NCBI GenBank assembly: GCA_030844895.1
Contig: CM061233.1
Coordinates: 60,413,468-60,477,467, forward strand
Direction of reading: 5' to 3'
From: Ambrosia x helenae
Taxonomy: Eukaryota; Streptophyta; Magnoliopsida; Asterales; Asteraceae
Length of the DNA stretch: 64,000 nt
Position numbers and translations under genes: made by a program. Position 1 is the stretch's first letter, and each line of letters starts with the position of its first letter. Below, piece after piece: positions 1 to 9,718 of this stretch. The notes beneath the pieces were generated by a model. It was not told the DNA's origin. It saw only the letters and a program-made list of their open reading frames with translations, and searched no databases.

Positions 1-412
1 GATTAACTACACTTATATTGTGTTTGTTGACTTTTGAAGTCAACGACATAAAATTGTTATTAATATTGATTCTAAATTATTTTCTTTTGAAGTCAATGCT
101 TGTGTTGCAGAAAAACCAAAGGGATTCTGCAAAAATCCTTAAGTCCTTTTTACTTCCTCGGGTCCCGACTCTTCCTTCAACATTAACAGATCTGAAACCT
201 AAAACAATAATAATAACAAATAAGTTAAAAAAATAAAAAATAAAAAGAAAGAAAGAACCCATTTCATCAAACGTCTTTCAAAATAATCTATTTTGTAAAG
301 TATTTTTCACACCCCATTATTAGTCATGGAAAACTCCAATTCTATTGACCTGAAAATCACGTCCGGTTAAGTTTAACCCCAAAAAAGATATGAAAACGGA
401 GATATGGATATA
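1..412. other. AT-rich non-coding sequence
   Basis: No coding, RNA or repeat signal could be supported here. Short open frames on both strands have AT-rich, low-complexity translations and no recognisable motif. Confidence 0.6.
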
Positions 413-413
413 C

Positions 414-460
<47 letters not shown>

Positions 461-522
461 CTTAAGATCTGAAACATAATAATAATAATAAGATCAGAAA
501 CATAATAATAATAATAATAATA

Positions 523-553
<31 letters not shown>
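413..553. repeat. (AAT)n microsatellite, target of the copia insertion
   Basis: AAT repeats run in two blocks (about 413-460 and 476-553) separated by two similar copies of an AAGATCTGAAACATAAT-like spacer. The microsatellite continues on the far side of the copia element (11944-11989), so it was a single array before insertion. The last five bases, 549-553 (AATAA), are the target-site duplication. Confidence 0.9.
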
Positions 554-1249
554 TGTTGGATCATTATTGCTCTTTTATATAAACTTGCTAGTGAACACTT
601 AGGTGTTTAGCAAGTTCTTGATCAGTGATAGCACAACGGAATGTTATGAGTTTAAAGCTACACTTATCAACAGGAGTTATGACTCCCCCTTGATTGAAAA
701 ACTAATAAATGATAAGTATTTATTGAGAATCTAAGTATTGAATGAGAATGAAACACTTAGACAGATTCTCAATAAATATGAAATGGAAATAACAATAATA
801 TGTGTTGAAGGATTTCTGTATTAAAATCAATGTCTAAAACAGAGGGATGAACCCTTCTATTTATAGACTTTACAAATACATGAACCTTGCCAAAAAGCAA
901 ATTCAGAAACAAGTTGCAACAAGTTGCAGCATTGGAACTTGTACATAAAGCAAAAGTAATACTAGAGTAATAAACTACTGATACAAAAAGGCGGTGGAAA
1001 AGATCTTCACATAAGTACTGATGAATGACAAACTACTGATGAGTAGTTTGTCTTCAGTAGTTCTTCAGTAGAAGTGTCTGGTTTGAACTTCAGAACTTCT
1101 GATGACTTTTCTTCTTCAGCACTTGTGGAATCTCTTCTTCAGCAGTTTGATCTTCCTTCTTCAGCAGTTCTATACTTAGAATATTTTGACAGAAGTGAAT
1201 TAGACTAAGGTTTGCAAAAGTGGTTTCACCAATCCTTTTTGTCCTAACA
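554..1249 (-). repeat. copia element 1, 3' LTR
   Basis: A 696-bp terminal repeat reading TGTTAGG...CCAACA on the minus strand. It is the downstream copy because the polypurine tract abuts it at 1250. It contains a 22-bp duplication of a TTCTTCAGCAG-type segment near 1144-1166 that the other LTR lacks. Confidence 0.95.
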
Positions 1250-1262
1250 ATCTCCCCCTGGA
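1250..1262 (-). promoter_or_regulatory. polypurine tract of copia element 1
   Basis: On the minus strand CCAGGGGGAGAT lies directly before the LTR start TGTTAGG. This is the plus-strand DNA priming site, of the GGGGGAG form usual in Sireviruses. Confidence 0.85.
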
Positions 1263-1290
1263 TTGATGAAGCCAAAACCTTACTAATTCC

Positions 1291-3003
1291 TTATTGTTCT
1301 TTTCTGTCCTTCACAATTTTCCATATTCCTTTGAACAAGGAATTCTTCAGCTGGTTCAGCTGTTCATCAGTAAGAGACCCTTTCTGTGGTTCTAGATGTT
1401 GGATTGTAAGCAGGTCTTTAGTTGATAGATTCTTTAGATCATTCATCGACCTATAGGCTCTGCTTGTCTGATCTCTTCTTGTCACAAGTACTGAGTTGTT
1501 ATCAGTAAAGGACCATCTGATGATTGGTACTTTAGACTTGTCAAAGTCTAAAGTGTAGGGAACCATGGTGGTACCCTGGGTTTCTCCTGAGTGTTGGATG
1601 TTTTCAACTTCAGTGACTCTCAGGTGGGATTCACTTCCTTGTTGTTGTTGCATCACATTAGGTAGTTGAAAGGTTGGTAAATGATGTTCAGTAACTACCT
1701 TAGTGTGCGGTTTGTCTTTGATGGTTTTCTGAATTTGATAGGCAAAGGTGGAAGGATCCCTGAATTGTGTGATAAGAGGTTTTTCTTCTATGTCAAAGTC
1801 AGAATGGACTACTGTACTACCTTCTAGTAGTACCATTCTGAAATCAGTCTTCACATTTTCCTCTGATTTCTTCTTCTGAGTAGCTGGTCTTCTTTGAACA
1901 CCAGAAGTTCTAACTACTGAAGTTGATACTTCAGCAGTTTGAAACTTCTCTGGATTTGCAGCCCTTGCAGCCTTATATTTTCTATAAGTGTCCACTAATC
2001 TTTCTTCTTTCCTTTTGGACACAGAGGCTTTTGAACCATAACCATTTGCTACTAACTCTTCTATCATCTGAGCTCTCTTGGCTTTTGTATCTTTACTTGT
2101 TGCAAGTTTGTCTGCAATAAGTTGAGCTCTTCTTGTCAGCTCTTCCATGGAGAGTCTCTTTAATGTGTGGGCTTTGATTTTGCTGTTCTTGGTAATGTAA
2201 GACATCAGTTGATGTCTTTTATCTTCCTCAGCAATCTTGTCTAGGCTAGCCTGCCTCTGAAGTTCAGCTTCATAAGCCTGTAGCTTTTCATCCAGGCTTA
2301 AGTCTAAGTCATCCCTTTCTTCTAGTGTTTTCCAAATCTGATCTTCTCTGGCTTTCTTTTGGGCTGCCACTAAACTCTTCTCAAGAAGTTCTGCTGATTG
2401 AGAGATTGGAGAAGGGTTTAGTACAGTCATAGTGGTAATAGGCCTAGGAGGAACAGGAGTTGGTTGAGTAGGTTCAGTTGATCTGGAAGGCTCTTGTTTA
2501 GCAGTTTGAATTTTGGAAGTGTTAACCTCTGATGGGTTGACAACAACTGAAGGTTTGTCAACTACTGAAGGATTGTCTTCAGTACTTTCTGAGTCTTCAT
2601 CAGAAGTTTGTCCATCAGAGGTTTCTTCATTGTGCCCTTGGGATTCATCAGACTTTTCAGCATCTTCTACTTCTTGAATAGAGACACCAAATTGTTGGGC
2701 CAGTTTTTCTTTCCTGGCTTGATCTCTTTGATCTCTTTCTAGGATAGCCACTCTTGCCTTTCTCCTGGCTTCAAGTGTATCCATAGGTTCCTTAATTTTC
2801 TCCCCCTTTTTGGCTTCATCAGTTTTTGAAGTTGAAGCTTGGGAGAACTGACCTGTAAGATTAGCAATCTGTTTGCTGTTGAAGTCAATCTTGTTGGACA
2901 GATCATTCATCTTTGTCTGTATCACCCCAAATTGGTTCTTCATGGACAGCTCCAAGTTAGCTGTGTATGTTTGGAAGTGATTTTTGATGAGGGTGTTCAT
3001 CAT
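1291..3003 (-). CDS. copia element 1, 3' extra ORF: C-terminal coiled-coil part
   Basis: A 570-residue open frame between pol and the 3' LTR, where Sireviruses carry env-like or other extra ORFs. The translation is highly charged. An N-terminal stretch (residues about 1-60) predicts as helical; a Glu/Ser/Asp-rich segment follows (about 110-190); then a long charged helical region rich in Glu, Lys and Arg (about 205-350) looks like coiled coil. No signal peptide, transmembrane segment or catalytic motif is visible, so an envelope function is not supported. It overlaps the upstream frame (3000-3422) by four bases and is probably the continuation of that protein after a one-base shift. The product is unknown. 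Confidence 0.6.
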   Translation of the reverse strand: MMNTLIKNHFQTYTANLELSMKNQFGVIQTKMNDLSNKIDFNSKQIANLTGQFSQASTSKTDEAKKGEKIKEPMDTLEARRKARVAILERDQRDQARKEKLAQQFGVSIQEVEDAEKSDESQGHNEETSDGQTSDEDSESTEDNPSVVDKPSVVVNPSEVNTSKIQTAKQEPSRSTEPTQPTPVPPRPITTMTVLNPSPISQSAELLEKSLVAAQKKAREDQIWKTLEERDDLDLSLDEKLQAYEAELQRQASLDKIAEEDKRHQLMSYITKNSKIKAHTLKRLSMEELTRRAQLIADKLATSKDTKAKRAQMIEELVANGYGSKASVSKRKEERLVDTYRKYKAARAANPEKFQTAEVSTSVVRTSGVQRRPATQKKKSEENVKTDFRMVLLEGSTVVHSDFDIEEKPLITQFRDPSTFAYQIQKTIKDKPHTKVVTEHHLPTFQLPNVMQQQQGSESHLRVTEVENIQHSGETQGTTMVPYTLDFDKSKVPIIRWSFTDNNSVLVTRRDQTSRAYRSMNDLKNLSTKDLLTIQHLEPQKGSLTDEQLNQLKNSLFKGIWKIVKDRKEQ

Positions 3004-3422
3004 GTGGTATAAGGGACCATCTGGGCTGCATAGCTGTTCATGTCTATGCTTGATTGCCCAGGGAATTGGGTAGGCATTTGTAGTGAGGGGTGTGTTTTTG
3101 GTTGATCTTCTTGTTGTATAGAAGATGCCACTCTAGGGGAATCAGGGATTGAGTGGTCTTTAACCTGATCTGGTGTGACTAGCTTCTTGAGCATAGATAC
3201 ACCAGGTGCAGGACCTTCACTTGTAGCCGTCAATTCAGTAGTTTGATGTTTTGAAACATCATCCAAGTCAATGGAATCATCTGAATCCCTGATTACATCC
3301 TCAATGAGGACTGTATCAGTTACATCATGAGTTGAGCCCAACTCAGTTGTCTCATGTACCTCTTTTTCTTGGTTCAGAGGATTTCCTACCTCAGACATTA
3401 AGCCTTCATCAGTAGTTGCCAC
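3000..3422 (-). pseudogene. copia element 1, 3' extra ORF: acidic middle part
   Basis: A 140-codon open frame with an acidic, Ser/Thr-rich, probably disordered translation (runs such as DSDDSIDLDD). It ends within the first codons of the 1291-3003 frame and follows the frame ending at 3524. The three frames are best read as fragments of one long ancestral ORF interrupted by small indels. No domain is recognised. Confidence 0.45.
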
Positions 3423-3523
3423 AGTTGAGGTCTTAGCTATGTTGCTTCTATCCTCAGGTCCACCACTGGGTGGTAAATGAGTAGTAGCAGCCTCAAAAGT
3501 ACCAAGAGTTTCTAAGTTTGGGC

Positions 3524-4870
3524 TTATGGTTCATCCTCATCTCTTTGGTTAGGGCTTTGAGTGTCCACATCCATGTCAAATTCTGAGGTTATGTCCCCTG
3601 TTTGATGTGGTTGTTGGGGACTGACATGTGTGGATGGGACTTTCTCTTTTAGCCCAGAGAGAAGTTTGGCTATTTCAAAATCTGGTTCAGAAAGTTGGGG
3701 TGCTGTTTCAGTAGTTTGGCCAATGGGTTCAGCAGTTTCAAAAGAGGAATGAATAGGAATGGTTTTCTTAAGTCTTTTTCTTTTGAAAAGAATTGTGATT
3801 GGTGCTCTTGGTGGGGTTTGAGATGGATGAGACTGAGAGGATGTTTCAGTCACATCTTTAAGAAGTGCAGATTGCACAATAGGTTGTTCAGGCATCTCAA
3901 CTTTTCTTTTAGGTTTGGTGGGTTTTTGTTTTTGTACCTTGGGTTTCTTGGCCTTTGGGGGTGTAGGTTTGGAAGATGAGGGTTCCATGGGGACTGGTTC
4001 TGGTTCCCCTTGGTCATCTTCTGGCCAGGCAGCCTGTTTGTTGTGCCTTGAGTATGCTTGTGAGGTTAAGGGTTTTAAAATTTCAGTTTTACCCACAAGC
4101 ACCTCATCACCCAGTTCTTTTATTATGCATTGCATAATGAACCTTGGATATAACAAAAACTTCTTTTTTAGTGTTATTATGATGTAACACCAACTCATTA
4201 AAGAAAAGTTTTGATGCCCTGAAATTTGTTTCATTCACAATGGAATGAAAAATTGGTTGAAAGGTTGAGGGCATCTGGTCATAGGACCCTGTTTTAGGAC
4301 TCAAACACATAATTATATAATTATATAATGAAACAAAAGTTTGTATTTTGGTTCAAAATACTTTTTAAAGATGGTAGCTTGTGAGAGAGTACCTTGATAA
4401 CCACATTCAGTCATGGTTAGGTGGATTGCAGAGTTGTCAAACTTTTCAGGGGCATTCACATCATTCAACCCCAGTCTGTTTGCAAGTGTGGCCGGTGTGA
4501 TGGCCATTTGTCTCCCTTTAATTGTTGAGTTGAGAGAGATAACCTCATCGTCCACCATCACTGTCTCAGCGTTAGCCCAGAACTCATTGAGAGTTTCAGG
4601 ATGTATTGGTGGGTCTATTGTGAGAGTGGTGAAATATTGGGATTTGACGACGAGATCAATGATCTCATCGTATTGGGACCAGCCTTCTTGTTTTTCTAAG
4701 TAGGCTCTGAGATTGTGTCCCTGTTTAAGAACTAAAGCTATGTGGTTTGTGTTTGTAGGAATCGAACAGTGTTTTTGCAGGTTCAGGGTTTGAGAGCTTT
4801 CTTGAGAGAGAAGGATGGATTTTTGTTTTTGAATGGATAAGTGTTGATAAAGGTATTTATTAGAAGTTTT
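3524..4870 (-). pseudogene. copia element 1, 3' extra ORF: N-terminal globular part, frame-broken
   Basis: Coding-like sequence starts in an open frame around 4870 with no in-frame ATG seen, runs to a stop at 4313-4315, resumes one frame over at 4310 and returns to the first frame near 4160-4200, ending at 3524. The first break coincides with an 8-bp tandem duplication of TTATATAA (4313-4328). The second lies near a T-run. The first 230 or so residues look globular and resemble the plant-transposon-associated domain often found downstream of pol. The C-terminal half is a Pro/Lys/Ser-rich tail with basic clusters (such as PKAKKPKVQKQKP) that could act as nuclear localisation or nucleic-acid-binding patches. 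The domain match is from memory and unverified. Confidence 0.5.
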
Positions 4871-5229
4871 AAACCGCTTAGAACTTCTTTATTAGAAGTT
4901 TTAAACCGCCTAGGTCAAACTTCTGATGTGGGAAAAGTCTGATTTGCCTTTTTTGACTAAACTGCCGATGAAGAATTATTTTCATCAGTAGTTCCCACTT
5001 TCTCTTCAGTAGTTTTGAACAGCTGATGAGAAATATTTTATAAATACTTTATTCATAACTTCTGAAGGTTGTTTTATCAGAAGTTAATCACTTTTCAGAA
5101 AATATCCCCATACTGATGTTTTGTTCATCAGTAGTTTCTTTCTTGTTTGTTTTTCAAAAGTTTTTCAATTTTTGAAAACAGATGTAAGTGAAAAATAAAA
5201 AATTTGTGCAGAAAAGTAAAGAGAAATAC
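4871..5229 (-). other. spacer between pol stop and 3' extra ORF
   Basis: Non-coding spacer with several copies of the element-specific AACTACTG/CAGTAGTT motif (near 4988, 5008 and 5129). A strong donor-like GTAAGTAT on the minus strand overlaps the pol stop (5226-5233), so the extra ORF might be reached by splicing. Confidence 0.5.
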
Positions 5230-8200
5230 TTACAAATTTAGCATCCCTAGCATGGATACTAACTTCTGAAATGTTGATGTGTCAAGGGGTTTAGTGAATA
5301 TGTCAGCTATTTGATTAGCTGTTGCTACATGTTTCACTTCAATCTTGCCTTTTTCATAGCAATCTCTTATGAAATGATACCTGATTTCAATGTGTTTAGT
5401 TTTTGAGAACTGAACAGGATTTTGAATGATGCTAATGGCAGATTTGTTGTCTACAAGCAATGGTGTCTTGGTCTCTTTGATTCCATAATCAAGAAGTTGA
5501 TATTGGAGCCATTGTATCTGTGATGTACAACTTGCAACTGCAATGTATTCAGCTTCAGCAGTTGAAGTTGCAACAGATGTTTGTTTCTTTGATTGCCAGG
5601 ACACTAGACAGTTTCCCAAGAATTGACAACCACTAGATGTTGATTTTCTTGACATTTTACACCCTGCATAGTCACTATCTGAGAAAGCTGATAACTTGGT
5701 ATTGCTTGAAGCAGGATACCAAATTCCAAGAGTTGGAGTTCCTTTCAGATATCTGAAGATTCTTTTGACTGCAATGAGGTGTGATTCCCTAGGAGCTGAT
5801 TGATATCTAGCACAGACACATGTTGAAAACATAATATCTGGTCTAGAAGCAGTTAGATATAAAAGGGAACCTATCATACATCTATACATGGTTTGATCAA
5901 CCTGTTTTCCTTGATCATCTGGTTCAACTTGTGTGGTTGGTGTCATGGGAGTGGAACATGATTTACAGTCTTGTAAAGAAAATTTGTTTAATAATTCTTT
6001 AACATATTTTGATTGATGTATAAAAGTTCCATTTGATTGTTGTTTAATCTGCAGTCCCAGAAAGTACTGCAGTTCTCCCATTGTACTCATCTCAAATTTT
6101 GATTGCATGAGTTTCTTAAATTCATCACACAATTTTGTGTTTGTTGAACCAAAAATGATATCATCAAAATATATTTGAACAAGTAAGACATGATTTCCAA
6201 CATGTTTTATGAAAAGAGTTTTATCAATGGCACCTCTTGTGAAGTTATTTTTAAGTAAAAAGGTTGAAAGTGTGTCATACCAGGCTCTTGGAGCCTGTTT
6301 GAGCCCATAAAGAGCTTTGTCTAGTTTGTACACCCACTCAGGATGAGAAGGATCCTCAAACCCAGGTGGCTGACAAACATACACTTCCTCTTTTATCTTT
6401 CCATACAAAAATGCACTCTTAACATCCATTTGATAAACTTTAATTTTGTTGGAAATGGCATAGGCCAGAAATAACCTGATGGCTTCAAGCCTTGCAACTG
6501 GAGCAAAGGTTTCATCATAGTCAATTCCTTCTTCTTGAGAGTAACCTTGTACTACCAGTCTTGCCTTGTTCTTTATTATAATACCAGCTTTATCTTGTTT
6601 GTTCCTGAAAACCCATCTTGTGCCAATTGGTTGCTTGTTTGGTGGTAAGGGACAGATTTCCCAATCCTGTTGCTTGTTGAATTGAAGCAATTCATCTTGC
6701 ATTGCCTGCACCCAATTGTTCTCTTTGAGGGCTTCCTGGTACTTCTTTGGTTCCAACTGTGAAATAAATGCTGAGAAGAGACAAAAGTTGGAGAGCTGGT
6801 TTCTTGTAAGAACACCTGATGCAATATCACCCATGATTTGATCAAGTGGATGGTCTTTGTGTTCGATCAGTTGTTGTAAACCACTGATAGGTGTTGGTGG
6901 CTCATGTTCTTCAAACAAACTACCGAGGTCTATTATATTTGGTTCAGCAGTTTCAGTGTCTTCAGTAGTTGCAGGTGCTGAAGCAGATGTTTGAGTTTGT
7001 TCCTCAGTATTTGTTGAATTAGAAGTTTGTGAAACTTCTGATGGTTTTGAAGTTGACTTAATGACTGTTTGAGGAGTCCATGGTGCTGGATCCTCATCAT
7101 CAAACCTTTGATCACCATAATAAGTAGGTTTGGATGAAGTGACAGTCTTTTCAGGTCCAAAATGGAAGTTGTCAAGGTCAAAAAGTTCAGCAGGATGTGC
7201 TGGAATGAGAGTGTGTTTTGACTCATTAAACTTGACATTCAGTGTTTCTTCTACTATCCTGGTTCTTGAGTTAAAAACCTTGTAGGCTTTTCTAGTTGAA
7301 GAATAACCAAGAAAGTAACCTGAGTCAACTTTGGCAGCAAACTTTGAAATAGATTCCTTAATGTTCAAGATGAAACATTGACACCCAAAAGCTCTGAAAA
7401 AGGAGATAAGGGGCTTCATGCCATGAAGAACTTCATAGGCAGTCTTTGAATGTCTCTTGACAATAAGAACTCTATTTTGAACATAACATGACGTGTTAAC
7501 TGCTTCTGCCCAAAAGTATAATGGTAGGCCAGAATCAGCTAACATTGTTCTTGCTCCTTCTATTAAAGTTCTGTTCTTCCTTTCTACCACACCATTTTGT
7601 TCAGGAGTTCTGGGAACACTGAATTGTCTAATAATCCCTTTAGACAAATAGAATCCATCCAGAGTTTTGTTCCTGAACTCTGTCCCATTATCACTTCTAA
7701 TGGTTTTGACAGGTAGAGAATATTGCTTCTCTACTTGTAGAATGAAGAACTTGATGATTTCAGCAGCCTCATCCTTGGAAAATAAGAAGAATACCAATGT
7801 AAATCTTGAGTAGTCATCAATGATGACTAAGCAGTACTTCTTCTTACCAAGGCTCATGATTTTTACAGGCCCAAATAAGTCCATATGGAGTAGTTGAAGA
7901 CATGCAGTTGTTTTTGATTCTTCAATAGACTTATAGGAGGACTTATGTTGTTTTCCCTTTAAACAGGATACACAGTGTTCTTGACACTGGTATACTTTTA
8001 AGGGTAGACCTCTGACCAAGCCCATTTTTGTGACTTTATTTATGGTTTTAAAGTTCACATGGCCAAGTCTCCTATGCCAGAGATCAGTTTCTGAAGTTGA
8101 TGCCCTTGAGAAGAAACAGGCAGTGTTGTTCAGTACTTTGTCTTTTTCAATGTCCACTGCATAGACATTGCCACATCTTTTGGCTATTAACAAAGTGTGA

Positions 8201-8538
8201 TCTTCAATGATCTTCTCTATCAACTTCTGGCCTTCTGGTGATATGATCTTGCATGCTGTCTTTGTGAAAAAGGAAGAATATCCTTTATCACACATTTGTG
8301 ACACACTCAGCAAGTTGTACTCAAGGTTTTCAACCAGATTGACCTTGTCAAACTGTATTTTGCCAGAGGAGACATTGCCATGTCCTAGCACATATCCCTT
8401 AGCATTGTTCCCAAAGGATACAGATCCATCTCTTTGACTGATAAAATTGTTTATCAGGTATCTGCATCCTGTCATGTGCATTGAGCCTCCACTGTCTACA
8501 TACCAAATGCTATTTAAGCCTCTGGAAACTCTCTGCAC
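5230..8538 (-). CDS. copia element 1 pol: protease, integrase, reverse transcriptase, RNase H
   Basis: An uninterrupted 1102-residue frame. Order of domains: aspartic protease with DSG at residues 15-17 (the following residues GSMHMTG differ from the usual CSRHMTG); GAG-pre-integrase with HHCC zinc ligands H155, H160, C189, C192; integrase core with D220, D283 and E319, spaced as DD35E; copia-type RT with QMDVKSAFL and the catalytic YFDD at about 790-793; RNase H with the FSDSDYAG and STAEAEYIA motifs, ending in ADIFTKPL. All catalytic residues that can be checked are present, so the enzymes may be functional. The first codon shown is GTG at 8538; upstream in this frame there is a stop about 20 codons away, so in this copy pol is cut off from gag by frame breaks and natural initiation is unclear. 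Confidence 0.93.
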   Translation of the reverse strand: MQRVSRGLNSIWYVDSGGSMHMTGCRYLINNFISQRDGSVSFGNNAKGYVLGHGNVSSGKIQFDKVNLVENLEYNLLSVSQMCDKGYSSFFTKTACKIISPEGQKLIEKIIEDHTLLIAKRCGNVYAVDIEKDKVLNNTACFFSRASTSETDLWHRRLGHVNFKTINKVTKMGLVRGLPLKVYQCQEHCVSCLKGKQHKSSYKSIEESKTTACLQLLHMDLFGPVKIMSLGKKKYCLVIIDDYSRFTLVFFLFSKDEAAEIIKFFILQVEKQYSLPVKTIRSDNGTEFRNKTLDGFYLSKGIIRQFSVPRTPEQNGVVERKNRTLIEGARTMLADSGLPLYFWAEAVNTSCYVQNRVLIVKRHSKTAYEVLHGMKPLISFFRAFGCQCFILNIKESISKFAAKVDSGYFLGYSSTRKAYKVFNSRTRIVEETLNVKFNESKHTLIPAHPAELFDLDNFHFGPEKTVTSSKPTYYGDQRFDDEDPAPWTPQTVIKSTSKPSEVSQTSNSTNTEEQTQTSASAPATTEDTETAEPNIIDLGSLFEEHEPPTPISGLQQLIEHKDHPLDQIMGDIASGVLTRNQLSNFCLFSAFISQLEPKKYQEALKENNWVQAMQDELLQFNKQQDWEICPLPPNKQPIGTRWVFRNKQDKAGIIIKNKARLVVQGYSQEEGIDYDETFAPVARLEAIRLFLAYAISNKIKVYQMDVKSAFLYGKIKEEVYVCQPPGFEDPSHPEWVYKLDKALYGLKQAPRAWYDTLSTFLLKNNFTRGAIDKTLFIKHVGNHVLLVQIYFDDIIFGSTNTKLCDEFKKLMQSKFEMSTMGELQYFLGLQIKQQSNGTFIHQSKYVKELLNKFSLQDCKSCSTPMTPTTQVEPDDQGKQVDQTMYRCMIGSLLYLTASRPDIMFSTCVCARYQSAPRESHLIAVKRIFRYLKGTPTLGIWYPASSNTKLSAFSDSDYAGCKMSRKSTSSGCQFLGNCLVSWQSKKQTSVATSTAEAEYIAVASCTSQIQWLQYQLLDYGIKETKTPLLVDNKSAISIIQNPVQFSKTKHIEIRYHFIRDCYEKGKIEVKHVATANQIADIFTKPLDTSTFQKLVSMLGMLNL

Positions 8539-9718
8539 AAGATAGCAAATCAGTTAGATTTAGGAACCCAAGCCAGTTTGGCTTTGGGTTTGCTCTTGAG
8601 AACATTTACAGTTTGTTCTTGACCAAGTTGAGAAATCCATGTCTTTTTGGCAATGGATTTTTCATTAAGAACAATGGTGGTATCCTTTTGAGGACCACCA
8701 TCAACTTTGGTCATCAGTAGTTGTACCAAGTTTATAAGATCTTTAATCTCAGCAGTTTATGAAACTGCTGATGATTTAGGTCTGACTACTGAAAGAGAAT
8801 TTTAAGAAAAAGACCTTTGTTGAGATTTTGTCTTTTTCTGAGAAAAGGTGTTTACTGGTTGTTGTTTCTTGGGAGAAAAAGTTTTTACAAAATCATTTTT
8901 GATTTGTTTTCCCACAACCAGTTGTTGATTTTTCTTGTTGAACTGAATACCTTTTCTATATCTACAAAATTCTGTCTTGTGGTTGAACAGACCACAGATT
9001 TCACATTCTTTTGTCTTTTCTTTCAAAGACAAGTTTCTGACTGTGTTGATTGGTTTTAGGTCATCAGTAGTTTTCAGGTTCTCAACTCCTGATGTAGTTG
9101 AAACTACTGATGGCTTAAAGTCAGAATTAATCAGTACTTCTGAAGAACTTTCTTTGTGTGTTTTTAGAAAGTTCTCATGGAAAGATGTGCATTCTTCCTC
9201 TTCAGAAGTTTCACCTGAAACAATTTTTCTCCCATCTTCAGTAGTTTTGGGGGAAAAATCTGTTGGTGTTTCAGTGTGATTGTACCTATGCCAAACCTAA
9301 CATTTGAAGCACTTTGTTTGTTTAGCAATAATTGGTACCCCTTACAAGATTCAACCCATTTTTCACATGTGACCTTGGTGTCAGCAAGCTCTTGTCTGAC
9401 ATTTCCTAGGTCATTTATCATGATTTTAATTTGTGCTTGGGTTTCAATAGCAGTGTTAGTTAATTTAGAAACTTCTTTTGTTTTTGCAGAAAGTTTTCTT
9501 TCTAAATCACATTTCATCTGAGTGAATTTTCTCTCAGAGTCATTTGCTTTTCCTTGTAAGTGCACATTTGTCTCTCTTATGAGAGCAAAAGATTCTTTGC
9601 AAGAATTTGAACACAGTTTTGTCAAAGATTCTTTTGATACCTGTGACAAGGCAGATTTTGAGGTGCATCCCTCAAATGCCATTAAGGCAAAGTTCTTTCT
9701 GCCGTTGTCAGGCTCTCC
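8539..9718 (-). pseudogene. copia element 1 gag-pol linker with second zinc knuckle, frame-broken
   Basis: After the gag stop at 9719-9721 the same frame stays open for about 185 codons to 9164, starting GEPDNGRK. It includes a helical, probably coiled-coil segment. Near 9275 the coding signal moves to another frame (open to 8802), which holds a second zinc-knuckle-like motif, CEICGLFNHKTEFC, and a basic tail. A further shift is needed before the protease frame at 8538, where the sequence WVPKSN, typical of the stretch before copia protease, is followed by a stop. So one in-frame TAG and at least two frame changes separate gag from pol. Confidence 0.7.

Noticed and set aside
373..564. Open frame rich in Tyr and Leu runs
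   Set aside because: It is the translation of the AAT microsatellite.
1291..4870. Retroviral-type envelope gene
   Set aside because: No signal peptide, cleavage site or transmembrane segment is visible; only the position resembles env.
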